Below, piece by piece: positions 11,914 to 19,287 of a stretch of DNA of 64,000 bases. Under the pieces are notes generated by a model that was given only the letters and a program-made list of their open reading frames with translations, ran no database searches and had not been told where the DNA came from. Location: assembly GCA_011390335.1 (NCBI GenBank), contig JAABSO010000011.1, positions 37,484 through 101,483 of the forward strand. Direction: 5' to 3'. The DNA is from Desulfotignum sp. Lineage in GTDB: Bacteria > Desulfobacterota > Desulfobacteria > Desulfobacterales > Desulfobacteraceae. A program made the translations under genes and the position numbers. Positions within the stretch are counted from its first letter, which is position 1. Each line of letters starts with the position of its first letter.

Positions 11914-12588
11914 ATGGGCCTCAATAAAATCATCAAACCTGAGTCTTTGGCAAAACAGGTGCAGAAATCATTGCGGCAATCGATTTTAAACAATGAGCTG
12001 ATTCCCAATGTTATCTACAATGAAAAAACCATTGCACAGGATCTGGGAATCTCCCGGACTCCGGTCAGAGAGGCTCTGCTGGAGTTGTCTGCCAAGCGTC
12101 TGGTGAAATTTCTGCCCCAGAAAGGGGTGGTCATCAACACCTTTACCATTCAGGACATTGATGATGCATTTGAGATACGAACAGCACTGGAGGTGTTTTC
12201 CGTCCAGAAACTATGCCTGAATGCCAATGATCTTGACACCACCCTGCTGGAAAGATGTCTGACAGATCAGAAAAATGCCGTAGCATCAAAAGATGAAATA
12301 AAATTCATGGAATCAGACAGAAATTTTCATATCGGATTCACCCGGCTGACAAAAAACAATTACCTGATCGACATGATGGAGGACATCCGGGATATCATGC
12401 ATCTGATGGGGTTTAAAGCTTTGGGCATCACCGGCAGAATGGAGGCGGTGGTCAAAGAACACGAAAAAATTCTGGCTGCTGTGCAGCAGAAAAATGTGTC
12501 ACTGGCAATGGACCAGATGCAGGTGCATCTGGAAAATAGCCGGGATGCGGTTAAGACAGTCTATGAATGGGCACAGATTCCTGTCTGA
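11914..12588 (+). CDS. GntR family transcriptional regulator (FCD domain), paralogue 1
   Basis: DNA-binding repressor or activator of the FadR/GntR subfamily, 224 aa from ATG 11914 (an ATG at 11896 is also possible). The N-terminal winged helix contains LGISRTPVREALLELSAKRL, and the C-terminal FCD ligand-binding domain contains the metal-site type residues (ESDRNFHIGF, EHEKILAAV). It is closely similar to the regulator at 13771 along its whole length. It has no clear target gene of its own downstream; a gene relic and a toxin-antitoxin pair follow. Confidence 0.88.
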   Translation: MGLNKIIKPESLAKQVQKSLRQSILNNELIPNVIYNEKTIAQDLGISRTPVREALLELSAKRLVKFLPQKGVVINTFTIQDIDDAFEIRTALEVFSVQKLCLNANDLDTTLLERCLTDQKNAVASKDEIKFMESDRNFHIGFTRLTKNNYLIDMMEDIRDIMHLMGFKALGITGRMEAVVKEHEKILAAVQQKNVSLAMDQMQVHLENSRDAVKTVYEWAQIPV

Positions 12589-12648
12589 TCCCTTGATCAT
12601 TTTTCTGATTTTTTCTAATAGCGGCCATCCCCTGACCCGAAAAACAAA

Positions 12649-12777
12649 TTATCCGCCATAAGCGGCAAGCATGGTCCGGTGGGATTCATCAATCGGCACG
12701 ACCCGGAGGGTGGCTTCCGTGACAATTCCCGGTACCCTCTGAACCGCAAAAAAAAGCTGGAAAGTTATATCCGGCTT
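12649..12777 (-). pseudogene. Possible C-terminal relic of an FAD-linked oxidase
   Basis: The minus strand reads ...VQRVPGIVTEATLRVVP then IDESHRTMLAAYGG and a stop at 12649-12651. GIVTEATLR-VP is reminiscent of glycolate-oxidase-type FAD_binding_4 proteins, but only about 40 residues are open, without a start or ribosome site. Codon use looks like that of real genes here. It probably marks an old deletion next to the toxin-antitoxin insertion. Family call is tentative. Confidence 0.3.
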
Positions 12778-12863
12778 ATTGTGGGTATTGGGGTTGCTAA
12801 AAGTTTTTGTTGGCGGTATTCTTTTATTATGGATTTGTGAAAAAGAGCTGGTGAGGTGATAAG

Positions 12864-13127
12864 ATGGTGACCGTTGATAAAAAACATGTTTCTACGTTGT
12901 TGCTTGTAGAAGCATACTCGGAAAAGCATAAGACAGAAGAAAAAGTGGCATTTTTTTATAAAAAATATAATAAAAATTTTGATGAGTTTGAAAAAATGAT
13001 GCACGCCAATGAAGAAAATTACACCCATTATGATGATTATATGGAGTGGAAAGCCTATAAACGTTACTTAGACAGTATAGAACTGCGGATCAAAGACCTT
13101 AAAAATGGAAGTATTCAGTTTACTTGA
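12864..13127 (+). CDS. Putative TumA-like antitoxin
   Basis: An 87-aa lysine- and glutamate-rich, largely helical protein encoded just upstream of and overlapping (23 nt) a TumE-type toxin gene. The position, small size and translational coupling are those of an antitoxin; I see no helix-turn-helix or ribbon-helix-helix motif that would settle the DNA-binding class. The stretch is visibly AT-rich (runs such as TTTTTTTATAAAAAATATAA) compared with its neighbours, a sign of transfer. GAGGTGATAAG precedes the ATG. Function is inferred from the partner. Confidence 0.65.
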   Translation: MVTVDKKHVSTLLLVEAYSEKHKTEEKVAFFYKKYNKNFDEFEKMMHANEENYTHYDDYMEWKAYKRYLDSIELRIKDLKNGSIQFT

Positions 13128-13440
13128 TTCTTCTCCCATCGTTCTGACATACAAAATTATCGATTTCAAGTTTTGGGAAACCGGCTCGTATGTCAAAATG
13201 CAAATAGTGCTCATAGATAACAGCATATTGCATGTTCGCGAATATAATGATGAATTCGAACGAAATTATTCTTTTCACTGGCAGGATTCCCAGGGTGCAT
13301 TTTTGTTGCGATGGGATAATGCACCCCATCATAAACATTTGAAAACATTTCCGAATCATATGCATAAAAATGACCTCATTGAAGAAAGCGACGTCATTTC
13401 AATCAAAGAAGTTTTGAAATATATAACATCCTTTATGTAG
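13105..13440 (+). CDS. Putative toxin of the TumE family (formerly DUF6516)
   Basis: A 111-aa protein with the features I associate with TumE/DUF6516 toxins: a strand-rich N-terminus, then YSFHWQDSQGAFLLRWDNAPHH with the tryptophan and paired histidines, then FPNHMHKND and a C-terminal helix. TumE-TumA pairs are proposed RNase-type toxin-antitoxin modules. It overlaps the upstream small gene by 23 nt, is AT-rich, and ends exactly at a dispersed palindromic repeat. The family call is from memory of the motif, not a search. Confidence 0.7.
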   Translation: MEVFSLLDSSPIVLTYKIIDFKFWETGSYVKMQIVLIDNSILHVREYNDEFERNYSFHWQDSQGAFLLRWDNAPHHKHLKTFPNHMHKNDLIEESDVISIKEVLKYITSFM

Positions 13441-13442
13441 GG

Positions 13443-13526
13443 TGTGGGACTTACGTTAATGGCATTATCTGTGCCGTCATGGGGTCACAAAGGCTGTGAT
13501 AGATAATGCCAATAACACAAGCCCCC
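13443..13526. repeat. Dispersed palindromic repeat, copy 2
   Basis: Same central sequence as copies 1 and 4 (TTATCTGTGCCGTCATGG ... CACAAAGGCTGTG.TAGATAA.GCC), with decayed outer ends (GTGGGACTTACG and CAAGCCCCC). It starts right after the TumE-like stop codon. The rest of this gap (13527-13770) is AT-rich, with TTGACA at 13682-13687 and TATATC/TATCAC near 13703-13710 as a possible promoter for the following operon. Confidence 0.75.
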
Positions 13527-13770
13527 ATATTCGGTGTAATATTCAGTTTTTTACTATAAAATCCTTTTATATTTCCACACAAAACCGGTTCCTGTACCGT
13601 TAAAATAATGGTTTTTAGCGCATGCGCCAAGTATTTTGACACAGGGGCCTACTCACCCCGCGAAAAAAATGATTTTTGGTCTTGACATCATGTTTTATGT
13701 AATATATCACATACACAATACGCAATTATACATATCATGCAATTTTGACCATTAACCGGAGCATATGTGC

Positions 13771-14457
13771 ATGGGGCTGACCAAAATCCGAAAATCTGAA
13801 CCACTGGCAAAAACCGCCCTCAAGGTATTGCGCCGTTCCATTCTCACCAATGAACTCACCACAGATGTGGTGTACAATGAAAAAAGCCTGGCAAAAGATC
13901 TGGGGATTTCACGTACCCCGGTGAGAGAAGCCCTGCTGGAACTCTCCTCCAAACGTCTGATTAAATTTCTTCCCCAGAAAGGGGTGGTCATCAACACCTT
14001 TTCTGACAAGGAGATAGAGGATGTGTTTGAGATCCGGACAGCGCTGGAGGTATTTTCCATTAAAAAAGCCTGCATCAACCATAAAACCCTGGATATCTCC
14101 GGCCTGAACAACTTCTTACAGGCCCAGAAAGATGCGGCACAGAAAAAAAATGCAGTGGCATTCATGGAAGCGGACCGCAATTTTCATATCACGTTTACCC
14201 GGCTGACAAAAAATGCATATCTCATGGAGATGATGCAGGATATCAGAGATATCATGCACCTGATGGGGTTCAAGGCGTTAGGGATCGCCGGGCGGATGCA
14301 GACGGTTGTCTCAGAACATGATGCCATACTGGCTGCAGTAACAAAAGGACAGGTGACAGATGCCATGCAGTTGATGGAAACCCATCTGGAATACAGCAAA
14401 ATGGCTGTCAAACAAAGCAAACAGGAGGAAAACACAAATGGCAAAACCGGAAATTGA
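13771..14457 (+). CDS. GntR family transcriptional regulator (FCD domain), paralogue 2
   Basis: FadR-type regulator of 228 aa with the winged-helix core LGISRTPVREALLELSSKRL and an FCD ligand domain (EADRNFHITF, SEHDAILAAV). Most positions are identical to those of the regulator at 11914. ATG 13771 is chosen because CGGAG (13757-13761) sits 9 nt upstream, too close to the alternative ATG at 13765. It overlaps the cupin gene by 20 nt, so it is the first gene of the catabolic operon that runs to 24637 and is its likely regulator. Confidence 0.9.
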   Translation: MGLTKIRKSEPLAKTALKVLRRSILTNELTTDVVYNEKSLAKDLGISRTPVREALLELSSKRLIKFLPQKGVVINTFSDKEIEDVFEIRTALEVFSIKKACINHKTLDISGLNNFLQAQKDAAQKKNAVAFMEADRNFHITFTRLTKNAYLMEMMQDIRDIMHLMGFKALGIAGRMQTVVSEHDAILAAVTKGQVTDAMQLMETHLEYSKMAVKQSKQEENTNGKTGN

Positions 14458-14782
14458 ATTTACAGACTATGATACTGCCTATGAATGGAAAGATGTGGAA
14501 GGCGATACCCTGGGCATCAAGGAGAAAATATTGAGTTTTGACCCGGATACCGGGGACTACACCCGTATGCTCAAGTTTCCCCCGGGCATTGAGACCGCTG
14601 ACACCCTGGTGCATGATTTCTGGGAAGAGGTGCTGCTGGTGGAAGGATCTCTTCACGATATCGCCAAAAAAGAAACATACCTGCCGGGGTATTATGCCTG
14701 CCGCCCGCCGGGAATGACCCATGGCCCCTACAGTATCCCCCAGGGATGTGTCACGTTTGAAATCAGATATCACAAAAAATAA
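14438..14782 (+). CDS. Cupin-domain protein
   Basis: A 114-aa single-domain beta-barrel protein of cupin type (KFPPGIETADTLVHDFWEEVLLVEGSLHD, then YLPGYYACRPPGMTHGPY). Metal-type residues (H, E, H) are present in plausible places. Such proteins act as small isomerases, hydrolases or sensors. AGGAGGA precedes the ATG, which lies inside the end of the GntR gene; the DUF2848 gene follows after 13 nt. A role in the adjoining catabolic pathway is inferred from position only. Confidence 0.7.
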   Translation: MAKPEIEFTDYDTAYEWKDVEGDTLGIKEKILSFDPDTGDYTRMLKFPPGIETADTLVHDFWEEVLLVEGSLHDIAKKETYLPGYYACRPPGMTHGPYSIPQGCVTFEIRYHKK

Positions 14783-14795
14783 ACAGGGGTGCAAT

Positions 14796-15488
14796 GTGGA
14801 TATACAGTTATTTCTTGAAAAGGATAAAAAACAGACCCCGCTGAATTTCCATGTGGACCGCATGGTCAATGCCGGGTTCACCGGCAGGGACCAGGCAGAG
14901 GTACGGCATCATCTGGATGAGCTGTCTGCTAAAGGCATTGGTGTGCCTGATGAAACCCCGCTGATCTATCCTGTCATACCCGCCACCCTGACCTGTGATG
15001 AAAAAATTGTTGTGTACGGGCAGCAGACATCCGGAGAGATCGAGTTTGTTTTGTTTGTGAAAAATGCGGATGAGATCTACGTGGGCATCGGCAGTGACCA
15101 CACAGACAGAAAACTGGAGGAAACCGACATTCCCCGGGCCAAACAGGTCTGCCCCAATATTGTTTCACCGGTTGTATGGGATTTAAAAGATGTGTCAGAC
15201 CACTGGGACGATCTGGTCATGGCATGCAGGGTGGAAAAAGGGAGAGAAGATATCGTTTACCAGAAAGGCTCTGTCGGTCTGTTGATGTCCCCTGCTGAAC
15301 TGCTGGCATTTGTCGGAAAAAAAGTGACCGGGCCTTTGACAGACATCGTCATTTTTTCAGGTACCGTGAAAATGCAAACCCCGGAATTTGTGTTTGCCGA
15401 CCGGTTTGCCGGCAGCCTGACCGACCCGGTTCTGGACAGAAAACTGTCTTTTGCCTATAGCATCCATCCCATGGACTATATGGTCTGA
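14796..15488 (+). CDS. DUF2848 family protein
   Basis: A 230-aa protein with the DUF2848 hallmark VGIGSDHTDRKLEETDI, followed by the DVSDHWDDL region. The family is distantly like fumarylacetoacetate hydrolases and often sits in catabolic operons; its reaction is not established. The start is taken as GTG 14796, which follows AGGGGT and the cupin stop; the open frame further upstream lies within the cupin gene. Part of the operon 13771-24637. Confidence 0.75.
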   Translation: MDIQLFLEKDKKQTPLNFHVDRMVNAGFTGRDQAEVRHHLDELSAKGIGVPDETPLIYPVIPATLTCDEKIVVYGQQTSGEIEFVLFVKNADEIYVGIGSDHTDRKLEETDIPRAKQVCPNIVSPVVWDLKDVSDHWDDLVMACRVEKGREDIVYQKGSVGLLMSPAELLAFVGKKVTGPLTDIVIFSGTVKMQTPEFVFADRFAGSLTDPVLDRKLSFAYSIHPMDYMV

Positions 15489-15534
15489 TGGGTGCGTGCG
15501 GTCTGACAAAGATAATGACAAGGAGATATTTTTC

Positions 15535-16329
15535 ATGAAAATTGCCGCAATCCAGCTTAGCGCGATTGAAAACGATCCAGCAGCCACCTTTGACAAGGCT
15601 CAGCATGCCATTGGGCAATGCCAAGAGGCAGACCTGGTGATGTTGCCGGAAATATGGCAGACCGGTTTCATGCGTTTTGACCGGTATGTGCCTGATGCCC
15701 AGACCATTGACGGCCCGTTTGTACAGAATTTGGGAAAACTGGTCAAAAAATATCAGATCTATCTTCACACCGGCAGTTTTGTGGAAAAAGAGGGGGACAA
15801 TTACTATAACACCAGTGTGCTGTTTTCCCCGGATGGGGCTGTTTTGGCCACGTACCGGAAAATTCATCTGTTCGGTTACAATTCAAAGGAAACACAGATT
15901 CTGACCCCCGGGGACACCCCGGTGGTGGTGGAGACCCCTTTTGGCAATATGGGCATGGCCACCTGCTTTGATCTGCGGTTTCCGGAACTGTTCCGGGCCA
16001 TGGTGGACCAGGGGGCCAACATGTTTCTGGTATGTTCTGCCTGGCCCTATCCCCGGCTGCCGGCCTGGACCATGCTCAACCGGGTCCGGGCCCTGGAAAA
16101 TCAATGCTACCTGGTCTGTGCCAACAGCTGCGGTATGAACAACGGCAGCCAATTTGTCGGTCACAGCATGGTGGTGGATCCCTGGGGCACGGTTCTGGCC
16201 GGGGCCGGGGATGAGGAAGCAATTGTTCAAACGGTTATCGACCCTGACAAAACCGATGCAGCCCGGAAAACCTTTCCGGGACTTGCCGGCAGAAAACCGT
16301 TTTTAAACCCGGGCATGCCCCGTAACTGA
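15535..16329 (+). CDS. Nitrilase-superfamily carbon-nitrogen hydrolase
   Basis: Amidase of 264 aa that hydrolyses a non-peptide C-N bond. The catalytic Glu-Lys-Cys triad is visible: E in MLPEIWQTG, K in YRKIHLFGY and C in MATCFDLRFPE. The closest feel is to omega-amidase/NIT2-like or N-carbamoyl-type enzymes; substrate unknown. ATG 15535 has AAGGAGA 8 nt upstream. Within the operon it could open a ring or remove ammonia after reduction by the PreA-like enzyme (inference). An array of 7-bp repeats begins immediately after the stop. Confidence 0.85.
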   Translation: MKIAAIQLSAIENDPAATFDKAQHAIGQCQEADLVMLPEIWQTGFMRFDRYVPDAQTIDGPFVQNLGKLVKKYQIYLHTGSFVEKEGDNYYNTSVLFSPDGAVLATYRKIHLFGYNSKETQILTPGDTPVVVETPFGNMGMATCFDLRFPELFRAMVDQGANMFLVCSAWPYPRLPAWTMLNRVRALENQCYLVCANSCGMNNGSQFVGHSMVVDPWGTVLAGAGDEEAIVQTVIDPDKTDAARKTFPGLAGRKPFLNPGMPRN

Positions 16330-16330
16330 A

Positions 16331-16386
16331 AGCTGTTGGCTTTTAGCTGTTAGTCATTAGCTGTCAGCCGTCAGGTATTAGCTTAA
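16331..16386 (+). repeat. 7-bp (AGCTGTT-type) repeat array, site b
   Basis: About eight consecutive heptamers: AGCTGTT, GGCTTTT, AGCTGTT, AGTCATT, AGCTGTC, AGCCGTC, AGGTATT, AGCTTAA. It starts within a few bases of the amidase stop codon and fills the gap before the PreA-like gene. Confidence 0.8.
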
Positions 16387-16424
16387 AACGTAACACTTTC
16401 ATAAAAAAAATAAGGACAAACACT

Positions 16425-17618
16425 ATGGCTGATACACGTGTAACCTTTTGCGGCGTAACATTCAAAAATCCCCTGGCAGCTGCATCGGCAGAACCCACCC
16501 TCAATGCCGCCAACATGAAAAAATGCATCGATGCCGGGGCCGGCGCAGTGATCGCCAAAACCATGACCGACTCGCCTGCCATGCGGGAGCTGACCCAGCG
16601 GGCCAAATGGCGGTTTCTCAATGCCAGACATGAGGTCTGTCACGGCAAGGTCCCCAGAAGCTTCAGCCTTTACAGCCGCTCAGGCTTAGCCCTGGAACCA
16701 CCCGAGGATTTCATGAAGGAGATTACTGAAACCGTGGCTTATGCCCGTCAGCACGATGCCCAGGTCATAGGTTCCATCGCTTCCACCACCCTGGACGGCT
16801 GGGTGGACCTGGGAAAACAGATGGAGGACGGCGGTGTCCCGCTGATCGAGCTGAATTTCGGGTGCCCCCATCCCAAGCTGATGCCCGGGGTGAGAACCGG
16901 CATGAACGTGGGACAGGATTTTGATTATGGGTGTGAAATCACCCAAAAGGTGGCTGAGGCGGTGAATGTGCCCATCATCATCAAGGTCACTCCCCAGGTG
17001 ACCGACCTGGTACTGTTTTCAGACATGCTTCACAAAGCCGGGGCCCGGGCTGTCACCCTCACCAACCGCTTCATCGGGTTTGTACCGGATATCGAGACCG
17101 GCAAGCCGTTGATTTACGGCAAGGCAGGGGTAGGCGGTCCCTGGACCAAACCGTTGACCCTGCGGTGGATCAATGAGGTCAGGTGCGCTCTGGGGGACAA
17201 ACTGGACATCACCGGCACCAATGGGGCCTATGACTGGCGGGATGTGGTCATGTTCATCATGAGCGGGGCCCATATCGTGCAGATGTGTTCAGCTGTCATG
17301 TGTTACGGGTATGAGTGGCTGACAAAGCAGGTGTCGGGGCTGGAAACCTTCATGGATGATAAAGGGTATGCCACGATTGACCAGATGCTGGGCATTGCCA
17401 CGGATGCGTGCATGGAATATGGGGATATGCCCCATGAAAAAGCCGGTGTGGACAAAGAAAAATGTATCAACTGCGGCATGTGTCTGAAGGTGTGTTTTTC
17501 CGATGCCATGCAGCAGGGGGATGAGACCGTGTATGTGAAAGAAGAAAACTGCGTGGGATGCGGCGGGTGTCTTTCCGTATGCCCGGCCAGGGGAAGCATT
17601 GAAATGAAGCAGGTTTAA
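16425..17618 (+). CDS. Dihydropyrimidine dehydrogenase-like protein (PreA family) with ferredoxin domain
   Basis: Flavin-dependent ring reductase of the dihydroorotate/dihydropyrimidine dehydrogenase barrel family, 397 aa. The active-site stretch ELNFGCPHPK contains C147, matching the catalytic Cys of the NLSCPH motif in dihydropyrimidine dehydrogenase. FMN-site residues follow (IIKVTPQV, ITGTNGAYDW). The C-terminus carries two 4Fe-4S motifs (CINCGMCLKVC and CVGCGGCLSVCP). No PreT-like partner is adjacent. The sequence differs from classical PreA around the substrate loop, so the substrate may be another unsaturated N-heterocycle. AAGGA precedes the ATG. Confidence 0.8.
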   Translation: MADTRVTFCGVTFKNPLAAASAEPTLNAANMKKCIDAGAGAVIAKTMTDSPAMRELTQRAKWRFLNARHEVCHGKVPRSFSLYSRSGLALEPPEDFMKEITETVAYARQHDAQVIGSIASTTLDGWVDLGKQMEDGGVPLIELNFGCPHPKLMPGVRTGMNVGQDFDYGCEITQKVAEAVNVPIIIKVTPQVTDLVLFSDMLHKAGARAVTLTNRFIGFVPDIETGKPLIYGKAGVGGPWTKPLTLRWINEVRCALGDKLDITGTNGAYDWRDVVMFIMSGAHIVQMCSAVMCYGYEWLTKQVSGLETFMDDKGYATIDQMLGIATDACMEYGDMPHEKAGVDKEKCINCGMCLKVCFSDAMQQGDETVYVKEENCVGCGGCLSVCPARGSIEMKQV

Positions 17619-17686
17619 TTAAGTTAAATATACCACCATAAGGGATGATACCACCATAAACACCAAACATTTATAAGGAGTAAAAA

Positions 17687-19246
17687 ATGGACCGGAACAT
17701 GACGGTGAATGAAAGCGCCAGCACAGAAACCAGTTTTCAGTGGAAAAACATGGAGTGGCTTGTTTTTCTGATCAGTGGAGGGTTTTTACTCCTGTTTGTG
17801 ATTGCCTCCCTTATCAACAGTGAATTTGTATCCGGCCAGGTCACCAAATTTTTCGGTCTGGCCTGCACCTATTTCGGGGCTTACTGGCAGTGGCTGCTGC
17901 TGCTGAATTTTCTCATTGCCATGGGGCTTGCGGTCTCCAGGTACGGGCGTGTCAAGCTGGGAAACATCGACACCCCGGAGATGAGCACCTTTCGCTGGAT
18001 CTCCATCATCATGTGCACCCTTTTGGCAGGGGGCGGGGTTTTCTGGTCGGCAGCGGAACCCATGTATTATTTTTTAAGTACCCCGCCGGTGTTTGACGGG
18101 GTGGAATCGGCCACCAAAGCGGCGGTGGTGCCGGCCATGGAGCAGAGTTTTCTGCACTGGGGGTTTCTTGCCTGGTCTATTTTAGGCACCCTGGGGGCGG
18201 TGGTACTCATGTATGTCCATTACCACAAAGGCCATCCCCTCCAGGCCCGGGCACTTTTGTATCCAGTGTTTGGTGAAAAAATAATGAAGAATCGGCTGGG
18301 ACAGGTGGCGGAAGGATGCTCCATTCTGGCGGTGGCTGCCGGCACCATCGGTCCCATCGGTTTTCTGGGCCTGCAGATCAGTTACGCCCTGAACCAGATT
18401 TTCGGGCTTCCGGATGCCTATATCACCCAGCTGGCCATCATCATCGCCCTGGTGATCGTATATACGATTTCAGCTGTTACCGGTCTGCACCGGGGAATTC
18501 AGTTCTTAAGCCGGGTCAATGTTCTGCTTACCGTGGCCCTGGTGGCATTGATTCTGCTCATCGGCCCGGGCGGATTCATCATCGATACCTTTACCCAGTC
18601 CATGGGGGCTTATATCAAAGATTTCACCCTGCTCAGCCTTTTCCGGGGAGATACCGGGTGGCTGTCCTGGTGGACCGTTTTTTTCTGGGGCTGGTTTCTG
18701 GGTTACGGCCCGCTGATGGCCGTGCTTGTGGCAAGGATCTCCCGGGGCAGAACCATCCGCCAGATCATGCTGTCAGTGGGGGTAATCGCACCGCTGGCCA
18801 CCCATTTCTGGTTTACCATCCTGGGGGGAACCGGGATTTTCTTTGAAATGAACAACCCCGGCGTGATTTCCGGACCGCTCAATGATGCCGGGCTTCCAGC
18901 CGCCCTTCTGGCGGTGGTGGGGCAGCTGCCCATGGCAGGCCTGCTCATTCCGGTATTTCTGGTGCTGATTTTCATCTTTCTGGCCACCACAGGGGATTCC
19001 ATGTCCCTGTCCATTGCCATCTGTGTCACCGGAGAGGATGATCCTCCCAAAGAGATGCGGGTGTTCTGGGCCATCACCATGGGGGCGGTTGCTGCCATTC
19101 TCATCAAAATGGGGGCCGGCGGCATCGGGGCCCTGCAGTCATTTATTGTGATTACGGCCGTGCCCGTCGGGTTTATCATGCTGCCCACCCTGTGGGGCGG
19201 ACCGCAGATGGCAAAAATGCTGTACACAGAGCAATTTAAAAAATAG
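17687..19246 (+). CDS. BCCT family transporter (betaine/carnitine/choline type)
   Basis: Inner-membrane secondary transporter of 519 aa with about 12 membrane segments. The family signature in the eighth segment is present: WTVFFWGWFLGYGP followed by VARISRGRTIRQ. The usual aromatic WSP-type box is replaced by LGYGP, so the ligand may not be a classical betaine. Members carry quaternary ammonium compounds, which fits the MttB-family enzyme at the end of the same operon. AAGGAG precedes the ATG. Confidence 0.9.
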   Translation: MDRNMTVNESASTETSFQWKNMEWLVFLISGGFLLLFVIASLINSEFVSGQVTKFFGLACTYFGAYWQWLLLLNFLIAMGLAVSRYGRVKLGNIDTPEMSTFRWISIIMCTLLAGGGVFWSAAEPMYYFLSTPPVFDGVESATKAAVVPAMEQSFLHWGFLAWSILGTLGAVVLMYVHYHKGHPLQARALLYPVFGEKIMKNRLGQVAEGCSILAVAAGTIGPIGFLGLQISYALNQIFGLPDAYITQLAIIIALVIVYTISAVTGLHRGIQFLSRVNVLLTVALVALILLIGPGGFIIDTFTQSMGAYIKDFTLLSLFRGDTGWLSWWTVFFWGWFLGYGPLMAVLVARISRGRTIRQIMLSVGVIAPLATHFWFTILGGTGIFFEMNNPGVISGPLNDAGLPAALLAVVGQLPMAGLLIPVFLVLIFIFLATTGDSMSLSIAICVTGEDDPPKEMRVFWAITMGAVAAILIKMGAGGIGALQSFIVITAVPVGFIMLPTLWGGPQMAKMLYTEQFKK

Positions 19247-19287
19247 ACCCGGCCGGGCGGCAGGCGCCTGTCCAAGGAGATGAGATC

